Positions 14,174-24,846 of a DNA stretch of 64,000 nt are shown one piece after another; the stretch's first letter is position 1; each line of letters begins with the position of its first letter. The notes beneath the pieces were generated by a model. It was not told the origin of the DNA. It searched no databases and worked only from the letters and a program-made list of their open reading frames with translations. A program made the translations under genes and the position numbers. Source of the DNA: Shewanella gaetbuli (GTDB lineage Bacteria > Pseudomonadota > Gammaproteobacteria > Enterobacterales > Shewanellaceae); assembly GCF_023284065.1 (NCBI RefSeq), contig NZ_JAKIKP010000005.1, positions 62,001-126,000 of the forward strand. Direction: 5' to 3'.

Positions 14174-16939
14174 CTAGTGGGCTTCGTCCCAGTTATCGCC
14201 AATGCCTGCTTCTGCTAGAAGTGGTACATCTATGCTGGCGGCTTCGGCCATTAGCTGGCATACCTTTTGTTGTAGTGCATCTGCTTTGTCAGCATCAACT
14301 TCAAATACGAGTTCATCGTGAACCTGCATGATCATCGATATTTCACCCTGAGTATCTTGCTGAATCCAGTTTGCTACTGCAATCATGGCCTTTTTAATAA
14401 TGTCAGCCGCAGTGCCTTGCATAGGGGCGTTAATGGCTGCACGTTCAGCAGCTTGGCGGCGCATGGCGTTGCGGTCATTAATTTCTGTTAAGTAGAGGCG
14501 ACGACCAAACAGTGTTGATACATAGCCTTGCTCAGCAGCATCTGCTCGGGTGTCTTCCATATATTTTAGTACACCAGGGTAACGAGCAAAATAAGTGTCG
14601 ATATATGTTTGTGCTTCATTACGTGGAATATCTAATTGTTTGGCTAACCCAAATGCCGACATCCCGTAAATTAAGCCAAAATTAACGGCTTTAGCGCGTC
14701 GACGTTGTTCGGTGGTGACTTCTTCAAAATGCACTCCAAATACTTCCGCAGCGGTGGCTCTGTGAATATCTTTACCTTCAGCAAAAGCGCTAAGTAAGCC
14801 TTTATCTTGTGATAAATGTGCCATGATGCGTAATTCAATTTGTGAGTAATCGGCTGCGAGAATTTTGCGCCCTTCAGGGGCAATAAACGCTTGGCGAATA
14901 CGGCGGCCTTCTTCAGTACGAATTGGAATGTTTTGTAAGTTTGGATCACTTGACGATAAACGCCCTGTAGCGGCGTTAGCTTGATGATAACTTGTGTGTA
15001 CTCGGCCGGTGGTTGAGTTCACCATTAGTGGAAGCTTATCGGTATAGGTGCTTTTTAGCTTGGCTAAACTACGGTGCTGCAGAATGATTTTCGGCAACGG
15101 ATAGTCTAATGCTAACTCAACTAATACATCCTCTGCGGTAGAAGGTGCCCCCTTAGGGGTTTTCTTTTTAACGGGATACTGTAATTTCTCAAAAAAGATG
15201 GTTTGCAGCTGCTTAGGTGACGCTAAATTAAATTTTTCACCAGCAATTTCATAAGCCTCTTGTTCAAGCTTATCAAGCTTTTGAGCAAGCTCATCACTTT
15301 GTTGGCTCAGCAGCATTGAGTCAATTAATACACCTTGACGCTCAATACCGGATAACACTTCAATTAACGGACGCTCTAAGTCGTTAAACACGGTAGCCAA
15401 GCTGGTTTCTTTTGCTAATCTTGGCCATAAGTGTTGGTGTAGTCTTAAGGTAATATCGGCGTCTTCTGCAGCGTAAGGGGCAGCGGTTTCTAGTGGGATC
15501 TGGTTGAATGTCAGTTGTTTTGCGCCTTTACCCGCAATTTCTTCAAAACTGATATTTTTATGGCCTAAATATTTAAGGGCTAATCCATCCATGTCATGAC
15601 GAGAGGCCACTGAATTAAATACATAAGACTCCAGCATAGTGTCGAATCGAACGCCACCTAGGGTTATGCCAACATTCGCGAAAATGCTTATGTCATATTT
15701 AAGGTTCTGGCCAACTTTTTCAGGCTTGTTACCTTCTAAAATAGGTTTTAATTTGGCTAACGCATCAGCAGCATTTAACTGCTCTGGTGCATCAACATAA
15801 TCATGCCCTAAGGGTAAATAGGCTGCTTTGCCTGCCTCAACTGCAAACGAAATACCTACCAACTTTGCATCCATGTAATTTAAGCTAGTGGTTTCAGTAT
15901 CAACGGCAATGAGTTCGGCTTGGGTTAGGGTTTTAATCCATTCATCTAACTGGTCTTCAGTTAAAATGGTTTGATAATCGGTTTCTGTCACCGCAATCAC
16001 TGCAGGTTCATCGGCGTTTTCTAAGGTTGCAGCGGTATTCTTACTGGTGGGGTTTTTATTGTCTAATACTTCCGCTAACCAGCGTTTAAACTCCATTTCA
16101 CCATAACAGGCTATAAGCTCATCACGGTTTTGAGGCTTGATATCAAGTTGCTGCCAAGTGTGTTCAAGCGTTACGTCGGTTTTAATTGTGGCTAGCTCGT
16201 ACGATAATTTCAGCATATCAGCATTATCGATAATTTTGGTCGGCATAGTTTTTGAGCCTCTAAAGCCCACTTCAACAACGGCTTGAGGGTCAGCGAGCAG
16301 TTTTTCCACACTACCAACACCCGTTAACATTGCTAATGCTGTTTTTTCGCCAACCCCTGGTAACCCAGGAATGTTATCCGCTTTATCGCCCATTAATGCC
16401 AGAAAGTCGATGATAAGTTCTGGGCCAACGCCAAATTTTGTTTTAACTTCTTCTGGCCCCATGATGGTGTCGGTCATGGTGTTAATTAGTGTGACATGTT
16501 CATCAACTAATTGGGCCATGTCTTTGTCGCCGGTACTGATTAAGGTTGCTCGACCTTCTTTACTGGCCTGCCTTGCTAATGTGCCAATAACGTCGTCGGC
16601 TTCTACCCCTTCAATACTGATTAATGGCAGCCCAAGTGCACGAATGATGCGGTGCAATGGCTCAATTTGACTGCGTAAATCATCAGGCATGGGGGGGCGC
16701 TGTGCTTTGTATTCCGCATACATGTCGTTACGGAAAGTTTTTCCTTTTGCATCAAACACCACTGCAATGTGTGAAGGCTCATAGCGAGTTAACAAGCTAC
16801 GTAGCATATTAACTACACCATAAACGGCACCCGTAGCTTCACCTTTAGAATTGGTTAAATGAGGCGGCGCGTAATAGGCACGGTAAAGATATGATGAACC
16901 ATCAACTAAAATAAGCGGGTTATGGGCAACTGTAGGCAT
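14174..16939 (-). CDS. polA: DNA polymerase I
   Basis: 921 residues. Three domains: 5' nuclease (about 1-290; [15 protein letters not shown] start, metal-binding Asp clusters), 3'-5' proofreading domain (about 330-510; AVDTETTSL with the metal-binding Asp and Glu kept) and polymerase (about 520-921; motif A DYSQIELR, finger helix [14 protein letters not shown], motif C VHDE). All catalytic residues are present. An upstream TTG at 16960 would add 7 residues; the ATG at 16939 gives the family's N-terminus and is preferred, although neither has a strong ribosome site. Confidence 0.97.
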   Translation of the reverse strand: MPTVAHNPLILVDGSSYLYRAYYAPPHLTNSKGEATGAVYGVVNMLRSLLTRYEPSHIAVVFDAKGKTFRNDMYAEYKAQRPPMPDDLRSQIEPLHRIIRALGLPLISIEGVEADDVIGTLARQASKEGRATLISTGDKDMAQLVDEHVTLINTMTDTIMGPEEVKTKFGVGPELIIDFLALMGDKADNIPGLPGVGEKTALAMLTGVGSVEKLLADPQAVVEVGFRGSKTMPTKIIDNADMLKLSYELATIKTDVTLEHTWQQLDIKPQNRDELIACYGEMEFKRWLAEVLDNKNPTSKNTAATLENADEPAVIAVTETDYQTILTEDQLDEWIKTLTQAELIAVDTETTSLNYMDAKLVGISFAVEAGKAAYLPLGHDYVDAPEQLNAADALAKLKPILEGNKPEKVGQNLKYDISIFANVGITLGGVRFDTMLESYVFNSVASRHDMDGLALKYLGHKNISFEEIAGKGAKQLTFNQIPLETAAPYAAEDADITLRLHQHLWPRLAKETSLATVFNDLERPLIEVLSGIERQGVLIDSMLLSQQSDELAQKLDKLEQEAYEIAGEKFNLASPKQLQTIFFEKLQYPVKKKTPKGAPSTAEDVLVELALDYPLPKIILQHRSLAKLKSTYTDKLPLMVNSTTGRVHTSYHQANAATGRLSSSDPNLQNIPIRTEEGRRIRQAFIAPEGRKILAADYSQIELRIMAHLSQDKGLLSAFAEGKDIHRATAAEVFGVHFEEVTTEQRRRAKAVNFGLIYGMSAFGLAKQLDIPRNEAQTYIDTYFARYPGVLKYMEDTRADAAEQGYVSTLFGRRLYLTEINDRNAMRRQAAERAAINAPMQGTAADIIKKAMIAVANWIQQDTQGEISMIMQVHDELVFEVDADKADALQQKVCQLMAEAASIDVPLLAEAGIGDNWDEAH

Positions 16940-16960
16940 AATATGAGTTCGTTTTTGCAA

Positions 16961-17448
16961 AGATTAATGAAAAATTCTGATAAGGAATATAGCACGAAAA
17001 CAAGGAAGAATGTTTGAAGTTAGTGTCTTGGGAGGCATTGCTATCAAATAAGCACAAGTGTTTTTCACAGCCTGTGGATAAGTCTGTGAGTGATTTAATA
17101 TGATTAATAGGATACTTTTTAAAACGACTTGAATTTAAAGTTGTAACTTATTGATTTTATAGCTTTTAATGTTTTGTTGTGAGCGGTGTATAAATTTGGC
17201 ATCTCTCTTGTTGAATGTGGACTTTTTTATTTTATGCTATTTGGCTAACATCAAATTAACTGAATTTTCAAGATGATTTTGAAGTTTTTATATGCTTAAT
17301 ATACATTCCTCAGAAGCACTTTATGCTGAAATATATCAGTGAAGAAATTTAGCAATGAGCTAAGTTAGCACGTTTTTTAATCAGATCAAGCGTTTTGTTT
17401 CAAAATTGTAAAATTAGTGGTTCACGTTATAACTAAAAGGAACAGATA
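16961..17448. other. Intergenic region polA / elbB with a DnaA-box match
   Basis: 488 bases between divergent genes. A perfect 9-base DnaA box (TTATCCACA on the minus strand) lies at 17073-17081, inside an inverted repeat TCACAG...CTGTGA. A single box may be chance or a regulatory site for polA. An A/T-rich stretch and the AAGGAACAG ribosome site of elbB make up the rest. No small gene was seen. Confidence 0.45.
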
Positions 17449-18102
17449 ATGAAAACCATCGCGGTATTATTAAGTGGGTGTGGTGTATTTGACGGGACAG
17501 AAATACACGAGTCGGTGCTCACGTTATTAGCTTTGGCGAAAGCCGGAGTAAATTATCAATGCTTTGCGCCAAATATTGAACAAATGCACGTTGTGAATCA
17601 TTTATCGGGTGAAGTGACAGCAAATGAAACTCGCAATGTGTTAGTAGAATCTGCTCGAGTTGCTAGGGGGGAAGTGCTAAATGTGACCGAATTAGATGTG
17701 AGTCAGTTTGACGCGTTAATTGTGCCAGGTGGTTTTGGTGCGGCAAAGAATTTATCGAACTTTGCCACCAATGGCAGTGACTGCCAAGTGTCACCCGATG
17801 TTGAAACATTTTTATGCGAGTTTGCCCTAGCTGCTAAGCCCGTAGGCTATATGTGTATTGCACCAATGATGCTGCCAAGAATCTATCAAAATATACAGGC
17901 GACTATAGGCAATGACACTGAAACAGCGCATGCTTTTAATGAGATGGGCGGTAACCATTGTGAAGCCTCTGTGGCAGATATTGTGGTTGATGAAGCGAAT
18001 AAGGTTGTGACAACACCTGCCTATATGCTGGCGACTAATATTGCTGAAGCCAATATCGGCATTGAAAAACTAGTGAATAAAGTGATTGAAATGACCGTGT
18101 AG
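17449..18102 (+). CDS. elbB: Glyoxalase ElbB (DJ-1/PfpI superfamily)
   Basis: 217 residues. ElbB proteins are glyoxalase-like DJ-1/PfpI members; the older name ties them to isoprenoid synthesis. Visible: start MKTIAVLLSGCGV, the PGGFGAAKNL loop (about residue 92), and the nucleophile-elbow Cys in GYMCIAP (about residue 137). The length is normal. It is a single gene divergent from polA, ended by a hairpin shared with glpG. Confidence 0.92.
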   Translation: MKTIAVLLSGCGVFDGTEIHESVLTLLALAKAGVNYQCFAPNIEQMHVVNHLSGEVTANETRNVLVESARVARGEVLNVTELDVSQFDALIVPGGFGAAKNLSNFATNGSDCQVSPDVETFLCEFALAAKPVGYMCIAPMMLPRIYQNIQATIGNDTETAHAFNEMGGNHCEASVADIVVDEANKVVTTPAYMLATNIAEANIGIEKLVNKVIEMTV

Positions 18103-18130
18103 GGCGAAATTTTCGAACAGGATATTGTTC

Positions 18131-18163
18131 CCGTCTTGAGCGTGCGATAACAGCTCAAGACGG
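18131..18163. terminator. Hairpin between convergent elbB and glpG
   Basis: A strong stem (CCGTCTTGAGC with GCTCAAGACGG). There is no T run on either side, so it may be a poor terminator or an mRNA end protector. Confidence 0.5.
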
Positions 18164-18171
18164 TAACCCAA

Positions 18172-19017
18172 TTAATGCTTGAGGGAGGATTTTCGGCTAT
18201 CAAATAGTGCTTGAGCTAGTCCAACAGTTAACCCCCCAATGTGCGCCCCATTCGCTATAGGCATTCCTAGTAAGTCTGTAAAACCTAGTACTAGCCATAT
18301 CATCATAAAGCCCATATAAGATTGCGGTAGGCTGATACCACAACTAGGCTGCCTTACTCCCATCAGCCATGTGTAACCTACTACAGCATATACTACGCCA
18401 GATAAGCCACCAAAGTTTGGCCCTGTCATTAAATATTGCGCAATGTTGGGTAAGGTTCCTGCTATTAATAATAAGAAAAACAGTGGTCTAGTGCCTAGCT
18501 TAGTTTCTATTTTTCCGCCTAAATACCACCACCACAGTAAATTAAAAATAATATGTAGGGCAGAAAAGTGCATTAATGATGGGGTAAATATGCGCCAAAA
18601 CTCACCACTATGGCTTTCAGGAACGGCATTAAAAAACGACAGTGTTTCAAAAACACTATTGGCAAAACCTAAATTCATGGCCGCATAAACAATGACACAA
18701 ATGCCGAAAGTGATCAGCGTAAGTGGCCCAGCATTAGTTAGAAATTGTTGCACTAAACCTAGGGTGCCAGAACCATAGTCAAACTTAGATTGTGTGTCGC
18801 CGTTGTCCCATGATGCTTGCAGATATTTGCTGTCATAGGGGGTTTGAATGAACTGATTAAATTCATCTCGTGCGGTGGTTTCGTATTGTGGGTCAGCCAA
18901 CATAATCGTTACACCATGAGGCGAAGCTTCGGTGTAGCACTCAATTCCTAAGCCCTTTAAATAATCAATAAAGGCTTGTGCGGCACGGGCGTTAGGGAGT
19001 TGACCGATTTCTATCAT
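18172..19017 (-). CDS. glpG: Rhomboid intramembrane serine protease GlpG
   Basis: 281 residues. N-terminal cytosolic domain (about 1-75), then six membrane helices. The catalytic Ser lies in GLSGVVYA and the catalytic His in NGAHIGGLTVG; the WWWYLGGKIE region is the family's L1/TM2 signature. It cuts membrane proteins in the lipid bilayer. The start overlaps the stop of glpE by 4 bases (ATGA), so both are one operon. Confidence 0.94.
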   Translation of the reverse strand: MIEIGQLPNARAAQAFIDYLKGLGIECYTEASPHGVTIMLADPQYETTARDEFNQFIQTPYDSKYLQASWDNGDTQSKFDYGSGTLGLVQQFLTNAGPLTLITFGICVIVYAAMNLGFANSVFETLSFFNAVPESHSGEFWRIFTPSLMHFSALHIIFNLLWWWYLGGKIETKLGTRPLFFLLLIAGTLPNIAQYLMTGPNFGGLSGVVYAVVGYTWLMGVRQPSCGISLPQSYMGFMMIWLVLGFTDLLGMPIANGAHIGGLTVGLAQALFDSRKSSLKH

Positions 19018-19322
19018 GCGTGTGCTTCACCCCAGGCGGTATAGCCACCGTCAAGACTGTAAACGTCATCAAAACCTTGCTCAATAAGGTAGTTGGCCGC
19101 CCCTTGACTACTAATACCGTGATAGCAAACCACAACCAATGGCGCATCCATATCGGCATCAGCCATCCAACTGGCAATGTTTTCATTAGTTAAATTGACT
19201 GAGCCTTGGATATGACCAGCATTAAATGTGGCTGCGTCTCTAATGTCGACAATTTGGACATTATTAGACTCAGCGGTCATGTGAATAAGATCATTGATAG
19301 ATAGATGCTTAAAAGTCGACAT
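19014..19322 (-). CDS. glpE: Thiosulfate sulfurtransferase GlpE (single-domain rhodanese)
   Basis: 102 residues. It moves sulfane sulfur from thiosulfate to acceptors such as thioredoxin. The active-site loop is CYHGISS with the catalytic Cys (about residue 66). An upstream in-frame TTG at 19388 would add 22 residues that read through the hairpin region; the ATG at 19322 gives the normal GlpE length and is preferred. It forms an operon with glpG. Confidence 0.9.
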   Translation of the reverse strand: MSTFKHLSINDLIHMTAESNNVQIVDIRDAATFNAGHIQGSVNLTNENIASWMADADMDAPLVVVCYHGISSQGAANYLIEQGFDDVYSLDGGYTAWGEAHA

Positions 19323-19368
19323 TGAAGATTGTTCAGTATTGGAATATAGATAAGGCTGATTATGAAGT

Positions 19369-19394
19369 AAGGGGTTGTATAGATACAACCCCTT
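19369..19394 (-). terminator. Perfect palindrome after tdh
   Basis: A 12-bp perfect inverted repeat (AAGGGGTTGTAT and complement, 2 bases between). It follows the tdh stop on the minus strand; the T run after it is short. Confidence 0.6.
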
Positions 19395-19421
19395 AATGGT
19401 GTGGTTATTCAGATAAAATAA

Positions 19422-20453
19422 CTAATCCCAGTTTAGAATCACTTTACCTGATTGGCCTGAGCGCATGGCATCAAAACCTTGTTGGAACTCATCAACGTTG
19501 AAGTGATGGGTGATAATAGGTGAAAGGTCTAAACCTGATTGGATTAAGCTGGCCATTTTGTACCAAGTTTCGAACATTTCTCGGCCATAAATCCCTTTTA
19601 AAATTAGGCCTTTGAAAATTACTTTGCTCCAATCGATAGCCATGTCACTGCCAGGAATACCTAGCATGGCAATCTTGCCACCATGGTTCATTGTATCTAG
19701 CATTGAGTGGAATGCTGAGGGGACACCTGACATTTCTAAACCGACATCAAACCCTTCGGTCATGCCCAGTTCTTTCATAACATCGTCTAGGTTTTCTTTA
19801 GCAACGTTTACGGCACGAGTCGCCCCCATTTTACGGGCTAAATCAAGGCGGTATTCGTTTACGTCGGTGATCACAACGTGGCGTGCTCCCACATGTTTAC
19901 ACACCGCTGCGGCCATAATACCAATAGGGCCAGCGCCAGTAATAAGCACATCTTCACCGACTAAATCGAAAGATAAGGCGGTGTGAACCGCATTACCAAA
20001 CGGGTCAAAAATAGCGGCTAAATCATCTGGAATGTCAGCAGGAATTTTGAATGCGTTATAGGCCGGTAAAACAAGGTATTCTGCAAAGGCACCATCTCGG
20101 TTTACCCCAACACCTGAAGTATTGCGACATAAGTGAGTGCGGCCACCACGACAATTACGGCAATAGCCACAAGTAATATGCCCTTCACCCGATACACGGT
20201 CGCCAATAGCAAAACCACGAACTTCTTGACCCATATCGACAACTTCACCCACATATTCGTGACCGGCAATCATAGGGACAGGAATGGTTTTCTGTGACCA
20301 TTCGTCCCAGTTGTAAATATGCACATCAGTGCCGCAAATCGCCGTTTTACGAATTTTTATTAATAGGTCGTTATGACCGACTTCTGGCTTAGGTGCATCA
20401 ACCATCCAGATGCCTTCTTCAGGCTTTAATTTGCTTAATGCTTTCATTTTCAT
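19422..20453 (-). CDS. tdh: L-threonine 3-dehydrogenase
   Basis: 343 residues, two fewer than typical. It oxidises L-threonine to 2-amino-3-ketobutyrate with NAD+. Zinc-type alcohol dehydrogenase fold: catalytic zinc site AICGTDVH and GHEYVGEV, structural zinc cysteines in [15 protein letters not shown], and the NAD motif GAGPIG. It is followed by kbl's product in the pathway; the two genes form an operon kbl-tdh on the minus strand with 56 bases between. Confidence 0.97.
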   Translation of the reverse strand: MKMKALSKLKPEEGIWMVDAPKPEVGHNDLLIKIRKTAICGTDVHIYNWDEWSQKTIPVPMIAGHEYVGEVVDMGQEVRGFAIGDRVSGEGHITCGYCRNCRGGRTHLCRNTSGVGVNRDGAFAEYLVLPAYNAFKIPADIPDDLAAIFDPFGNAVHTALSFDLVGEDVLITGAGPIGIMAAAVCKHVGARHVVITDVNEYRLDLARKMGATRAVNVAKENLDDVMKELGMTEGFDVGLEMSGVPSAFHSMLDTMNHGGKIAMLGIPGSDMAIDWSKVIFKGLILKGIYGREMFETWYKMASLIQSGLDLSPIITHHFNVDEFQQGFDAMRSGQSGKVILNWD

Positions 20454-20509
20454 ACCTATAAAACTAGGGCTTAAAAATTAAGCCCTTAGTTGTGTTGAAT
20501 ATTGTTGAG

Positions 20510-21703
20510 TTAAATTATGCCCATTTCTTTACCAATTCGGGTAAAGGAGTCAATAGCATGGTCAAGTTGCTCGCGGGTATGCGCTGCTGACATTTGAGTA
20601 CGAATACGGGCTTGGCCCTTAGGCACTACAGGGAATGAGAACCCAATAACGTAAATGTTTTCAGCTAATAACTTATTCGCAAAATCGCTTGCCAGTTTAG
20701 CGTCGCCTATCATTACTGGAATAATGGCATGATCAGCACCGCCTAAAGTAAAGCCTGCCGCAGACATTTTTTCACGGAAATAACGGCTGTTTTCCCATAC
20801 TGCTTCACGTAAATCTTGACCCGTTTTTAGCATTTCAAGTACGCGAATAGACGCACTAACAATAGAAGGCGCTAATGAATTAGAGAACAAGTAAGGACGC
20901 GAACGTTGACGTAACCACTCAACCACTTCTTTTTTAGCCGCAGTAAAGCCACCAGATGCGCCACCTAATGCTTTGCCTAAAGTACCCGTGATGATGTCTA
21001 CTCTGTCCATGACTTCACAATACTCGTGAGTACCGCGACCATTTTGGCCCACAAAACCGACGGCATGAGAGTCATCAACCATCACCAATGCGCCGTATTT
21101 GTCTGCTAAGTCGCACACCCCTTTAAGGTTGGCAATGACGCCATCCATTGAGAATACGCCGTCAGTAGCAATTAAAATATTACGTGCGCCAGCTTCGGTT
21201 GCTGCAATAAGTTGAGCTTCTAAATCTTGCATATCATTGTTTGCATAGCGGAAACGTTTTGCTTTGCATAAACGTACGCCATCAATGATTGATGCATGGT
21301 TTAGTGCATCTGACACTATGGCATCGTTTGCATCTAATAATGTTTCAAACAAACCCGCATTGGCGTCAAAGCAAGAAGAATACAAAATGGTGTCTTCCAT
21401 ACCCAAAAATTCACTTAGGCTTGCTTCAAGCTGTTTATGAATATCTTGTGTGCCACAAATAAAGCGAACAGATGCCATACCAAACCCGTGGCTGTCTAAG
21501 CCTTGCTGCGCAGCTTTGATCAGCTCTGGATGGTTAGCTAAACCGAGGTAGTTATTGGCACAAAAGTTAATCACTTGATGATGATTTACTTCAATAGCCG
21601 TTTGTTGTGCTGAGGCAATAATACGTTCGCTTTTATATAAACCATCGCTTTTTACATCAGCAATTTGCTGGTTTATACGGTCGTAGAAAGAGGATGAGGC
21701 CAC
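20510..21703 (-). CDS. kbl: 2-amino-3-ketobutyrate CoA ligase (glycine C-acetyltransferase)
   Basis: 397 residues. A PLP enzyme that splits 2-amino-3-ketobutyrate with CoA to glycine and acetyl-CoA, completing threonine breakdown with Tdh. The PLP lysine is in GTLGKALGG; the DDSHAVGF motif carries the cofactor-binding Asp and His. The start is GTG with GGAG 7 bases upstream. Confidence 0.97.
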   Translation of the reverse strand: MASSSFYDRINQQIADVKSDGLYKSERIIASAQQTAIEVNHHQVINFCANNYLGLANHPELIKAAQQGLDSHGFGMASVRFICGTQDIHKQLEASLSEFLGMEDTILYSSCFDANAGLFETLLDANDAIVSDALNHASIIDGVRLCKAKRFRYANNDMQDLEAQLIAATEAGARNILIATDGVFSMDGVIANLKGVCDLADKYGALVMVDDSHAVGFVGQNGRGTHEYCEVMDRVDIITGTLGKALGGASGGFTAAKKEVVEWLRQRSRPYLFSNSLAPSIVSASIRVLEMLKTGQDLREAVWENSRYFREKMSAAGFTLGGADHAIIPVMIGDAKLASDFANKLLAENIYVIGFSFPVVPKGQARIRTQMSAAHTREQLDHAIDSFTRIGKEMGII

Positions 21704-21920
21704 CTGTTTTCTCCTAAATATTGGTTATTATGCTACGCCAAGCTCTGATGCCTATGGCAAATGACAAAGCGTTGGTAGTTGGAGTTTTGGGCATTCTAAC
21801 CTGTATTTTTGTTGTCCCACAGTATTTTTTATTCGGTATGAGGCAATATTAACAAGATTAGGGCATTGGTCATTCTTTGATAAGAAAAACTAATGAATGT
21901 GACAATTTTGTAGATGCCGC

Positions 21921-21954
21921 AAACCCACACAATAAGGAATATTGTAGCGGGTTT
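21921..21954 (-). terminator. Imperfect hairpin after the TetR-type gene
   Basis: AAACCC..ACAATA pairs with TATTGT..GGGTTT. T-rich sequence on the minus side is limited. The rest of the 263 bases between kbl and this gene holds nothing that I recognise. Confidence 0.45.
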
Positions 21955-21966
21955 ATTGGAAAGTGC

Positions 21967-22620
21967 TTAAGCGACAGCGCGCTCTTGATGAGCGATATTT
22001 TGATAATGCTGTTCTAGTCTATCAAATGTGGCCACAGATGAGGGTGTGGAATAGGCTTTAAAAATCATAATGACCCGTAACAAGCCTTCATATAGGGTTG
22101 CTTTAGTAATGGTGCCATTACTGTTTTGGGTGAGTTGATAGCTAATCCAAAAGCTCACCATCATTTTAATGGTGTCAGCTAAATCGATAATGCGATCATC
22201 TTCAATATCTAAAATGCCATCTTTTTTAAGTTTACTTAATACCGTGCTTGAACGGTTTAACACTTGCTGCTGTGCTTCTAAGTAACGTGATTTTAAGGCT
22301 TCGTCGCGACTTAAAATATCCGCTAAATTTGAATACATAAATCTGAACTGCCAGAGGGTATAAAACATGGCATCGAAATAGCCAATCAGTAAATCTACCG
22401 TGATGGGGACATCATCATAGGGTTTAAAGCCTGACTCTAAATGACTTTCATACAAACTGAAAATGGAATTAATAATGTCTTCTTTATTTCTAAAGTGATA
22501 ATAAAGATTACCCGGGCTTATCCCTAAGTGTGCGGCAATATGATTGGTGGTGGTCGCACGTTCACCGTGCTCATTAAAAAGCTCTAGACTAGCAAAAACA
22601 ATTTTATCGCGGGTTTTCAT
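21967..22620 (-). CDS. TetR/AcrR family transcriptional regulator
   Basis: 217 residues from the preferred start. The N-terminal helix-turn-helix is typical (TTNHIAAHLGISPGNLYYHFRNKEDI has the TetR recognition helix GNLYYHF). The C-terminal ligand domain is all-helical and unassigned. The in-frame ATG at 22644 would add 8 residues, but the ATG at 22620 has GGAA at the right distance. Divergent from waaA across 133 bases, so it may control itself, waaA, or neither. The ligand is unknown. Confidence 0.88.
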   Translation of the reverse strand: MKTRDKIVFASLELFNEHGERATTTNHIAAHLGISPGNLYYHFRNKEDIINSIFSLYESHLESGFKPYDDVPITVDLLIGYFDAMFYTLWQFRFMYSNLADILSRDEALKSRYLEAQQQVLNRSSTVLSKLKKDGILDIEDDRIIDLADTIKMMVSFWISYQLTQNSNGTITKATLYEGLLRVIMIFKAYSTPSSVATFDRLEQHYQNIAHQERAVA

Positions 22621-22753
22621 GCAATTTCCAAATTCAGCAAACATTAATTTTTCAGTGATGACATGATAATCAACAGTCCATATCCCTATGAATTATGATT
22701 ATGTTAATATTGTGTTTATCTGACAAGCAAAAAATTCTAAAAGAAGCCGATTA

Positions 22754-24016
22754 ATGTTCCGATTTCTGTATTCCGTCCTTTTATATGCCCTTTTTCCTCT
22801 TGTGGTTATTTATTTTGCCTATCGTGCATACAAAAGTGCTGATTATCGCAAGCGCTGGAGCGAGCGTTTTGGTTTTAGCCAATGGCAACCCGCCGATATA
22901 GTGGTGCATTGCGTGTCGATGGGGGAAACCTTAGCGGCAGTTCCGATGATAAAGCAATTAATGCAAATATACCCAGATTATCGCTTTACCATAACTACAA
23001 CTAGCCCAACAGGTTCAGCAGAAGTGATTAAAGCGTTTGGCGATACGGTGCAACATAGCTATTTACCATTAGATTTTTCTTATGCGGTTAAACGCTTTAT
23101 TCAGCATACTCAACCTAAAGCTTGCATCATTATGGAAACAGAGCTTTGGCCAAACTTGCTGTATTTTGCAGAGAAAGCTAACGTGAAATTGGTGTTAGCT
23201 AATGCGCGTTTATCGGAAAAATCGGCCAAAAGCTATCAAGGTAAAAGTGGTCTAACTCGACCTATGTTGCAGCGTTTAGGGCTTATTGCTGTGCAAACTG
23301 AAGCTGAGGCGCAACGATTTATCGCTTTAGGTGTGAGTGCTGAAAAATTACAGGTATGTGGAAGTTTAAAGTTCGATTTTACTATCGACCCAGCCAAAAT
23401 TGCTCATGCTACGGCGCTGCGTGAAGCATGGCAACGTCAAGACTCTCCTATATGGGTGGCGGGTAGTGTTCACCCTGGTGAGTTTGATGCTGTGTTAGCC
23501 GTACATAAAAAAATATTGGCAGATTATCCCAACGCCTTGTTAATCATGGTACCTCGACATCCTGAACAGTTTAATTCAGCGGCCATAGCGGTGACCCAAA
23601 ATGGCTTACAACTGGCTAGACGTAGTATGAATGATGATGTAACAGCCGATACTCAAGTGTTATTAGGCGATACTATGGGTGAGCTAGTATTGCTTTATGC
23701 GACGGCTGATCAGGCTTTTGTTGGCGGAACCTTGATTGTACATGGCGGACATAACCCTTTAGAGCCCGCCGCAGTGGGGTTACCTGTCTTTGTGGGACCA
23801 AACTACCGCGACTTTATTGAGATAACTCAATTATTGTCGCAGTCAGGTGGTTTAAAAGTGGTCAACAATGGCGATGAGCTAGCGCAAAGCTTGTTGCATT
23901 ATTTTGATAATCAAACTGACTATAAGCTAGCGGCAGAGGCGGCTAAGTCAGTTGTTGAACAAAATCGCGGTGCATTACAAAAACACACTGAATTAATTAG
24001 CCAATTTATTCAGTAG
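22754..24016 (+). CDS. waaA: 3-deoxy-D-manno-octulosonic acid transferase (Kdo transferase)
   Basis: 420 residues, GT30 family. It adds Kdo to lipid A precursor at the inner membrane. N-terminal anchor helix (about 4-22). Visible motifs: the SMGET catalytic-region motif (about residue 58), METELWPNLL (about residue 123), and the C-terminal donor site GHNPLEPAA. Its 3' end overlaps the 3' end of kdkA by 11 bases (convergent). Confidence 0.95.
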   Translation: MFRFLYSVLLYALFPLVVIYFAYRAYKSADYRKRWSERFGFSQWQPADIVVHCVSMGETLAAVPMIKQLMQIYPDYRFTITTTSPTGSAEVIKAFGDTVQHSYLPLDFSYAVKRFIQHTQPKACIIMETELWPNLLYFAEKANVKLVLANARLSEKSAKSYQGKSGLTRPMLQRLGLIAVQTEAEAQRFIALGVSAEKLQVCGSLKFDFTIDPAKIAHATALREAWQRQDSPIWVAGSVHPGEFDAVLAVHKKILADYPNALLIMVPRHPEQFNSAAIAVTQNGLQLARRSMNDDVTADTQVLLGDTMGELVLLYATADQAFVGGTLIVHGGHNPLEPAAVGLPVFVGPNYRDFIEITQLLSQSGGLKVVNNGDELAQSLLHYFDNQTDYKLAAEAAKSVVEQNRGALQKHTELISQFIQ

Positions 24017-24743
24017 CGATTGGATTAATCGTGTTATAGCCTGCTAATAATTGCTGCCAATTTTCTGTGGTAAATTGCAACTGGGGCTGCTTAGATTGCT
24101 CTTTATTAAATGAGCGTAATAAACGCTTAAGATTGGCTTGTTGCCAGGATGCTTGTAAAGGCTTTATTTCACCTCGGTCAAAGTCGATTAAGTGAAAGCC
24201 ATTTTCTGAAATCAGGATGTTTTTGGCATTAAGGTCAGCATGATAAACCCCCCGTTGATGAAATTTAGCAATGGTTTTACCGAGTGTGTGCCAGTGTTTT
24301 TCTGAAAGCGCAGTCTTGGATAAATGAGCTACAAGGTCTTTTGCTTTGGCGACTCGTTCGATAATAATATCGGCGCGATACCATAAGCCGAATCGTTCTA
24401 TTTTGGCCGCGATAGGGTTGGGTACAGGAAAACCTTCTTGATACAATAATGCTAATAACGCTAACTCAGCATAGGCTCTTGTTCGGGTTAAGCCAGTGTA
24501 AAAATATGCATCTCGGCTTAACTTTTCCATCATGCCACCACGCCAATAATGGCGTAATACCCATTGTTGATGGTGATGCTGTGCATCAGTTTGCACAAAC
24601 CAAGTGGTGTAGCGGCCTTTTGATTGCCCGACAACGTTATTGTGTTGCTGCCAATAATCTACCGAGAAAGCCTCAGCGCTGAGTGTCGCTGCAGACTCTT
24701 GGCTCCACACTATGGTGCTATTGGAAAGCGTTTTTACCTGCAT
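24006..24743 (-). CDS. kdkA: 3-deoxy-D-manno-octulosonic acid (Kdo) kinase
   Basis: 245 residues. It phosphorylates Kdo of Kdo-lipid A at position 4, as in Haemophilus, Vibrio and Shewanella, which carry a single phosphorylated Kdo. Protein-kinase-like fold: catalytic loop HADLNAKNIL (about residue 171) and metal-binding DFDRGE (about residue 187). Convergent with waaA, whose product supplies its substrate. Confidence 0.93.
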   Translation of the reverse strand: MQVKTLSNSTIVWSQESAATLSAEAFSVDYWQQHNNVVGQSKGRYTTWFVQTDAQHHHQQWVLRHYWRGGMMEKLSRDAYFYTGLTRTRAYAELALLALLYQEGFPVPNPIAAKIERFGLWYRADIIIERVAKAKDLVAHLSKTALSEKHWHTLGKTIAKFHQRGVYHADLNAKNILISENGFHLIDFDRGEIKPLQASWQQANLKRLLRSFNKEQSKQPQLQFTTENWQQLLAGYNTINPIATE

Positions 24744-24846
24744 GAATTCAACAAACCTTGCTAGATCAAAAAGACATTATACCTTAATATCACTGACTTG
24801 CATTCACACAAGCCACTTAGCTGGTTTTTCAATCATTTGGATACCT

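Noticed and set aside
14671..14949. 92-residue ORF inside polA on the same strand
   Set aside because: An out-of-frame shadow of polA without its own ribosome site.
24712..24846. Long N-terminal extension of the GT9 gene
   Set aside because: It would overlap the start of kdkA on the other strand and adds non-family residues. The ATG at 24847 is better.
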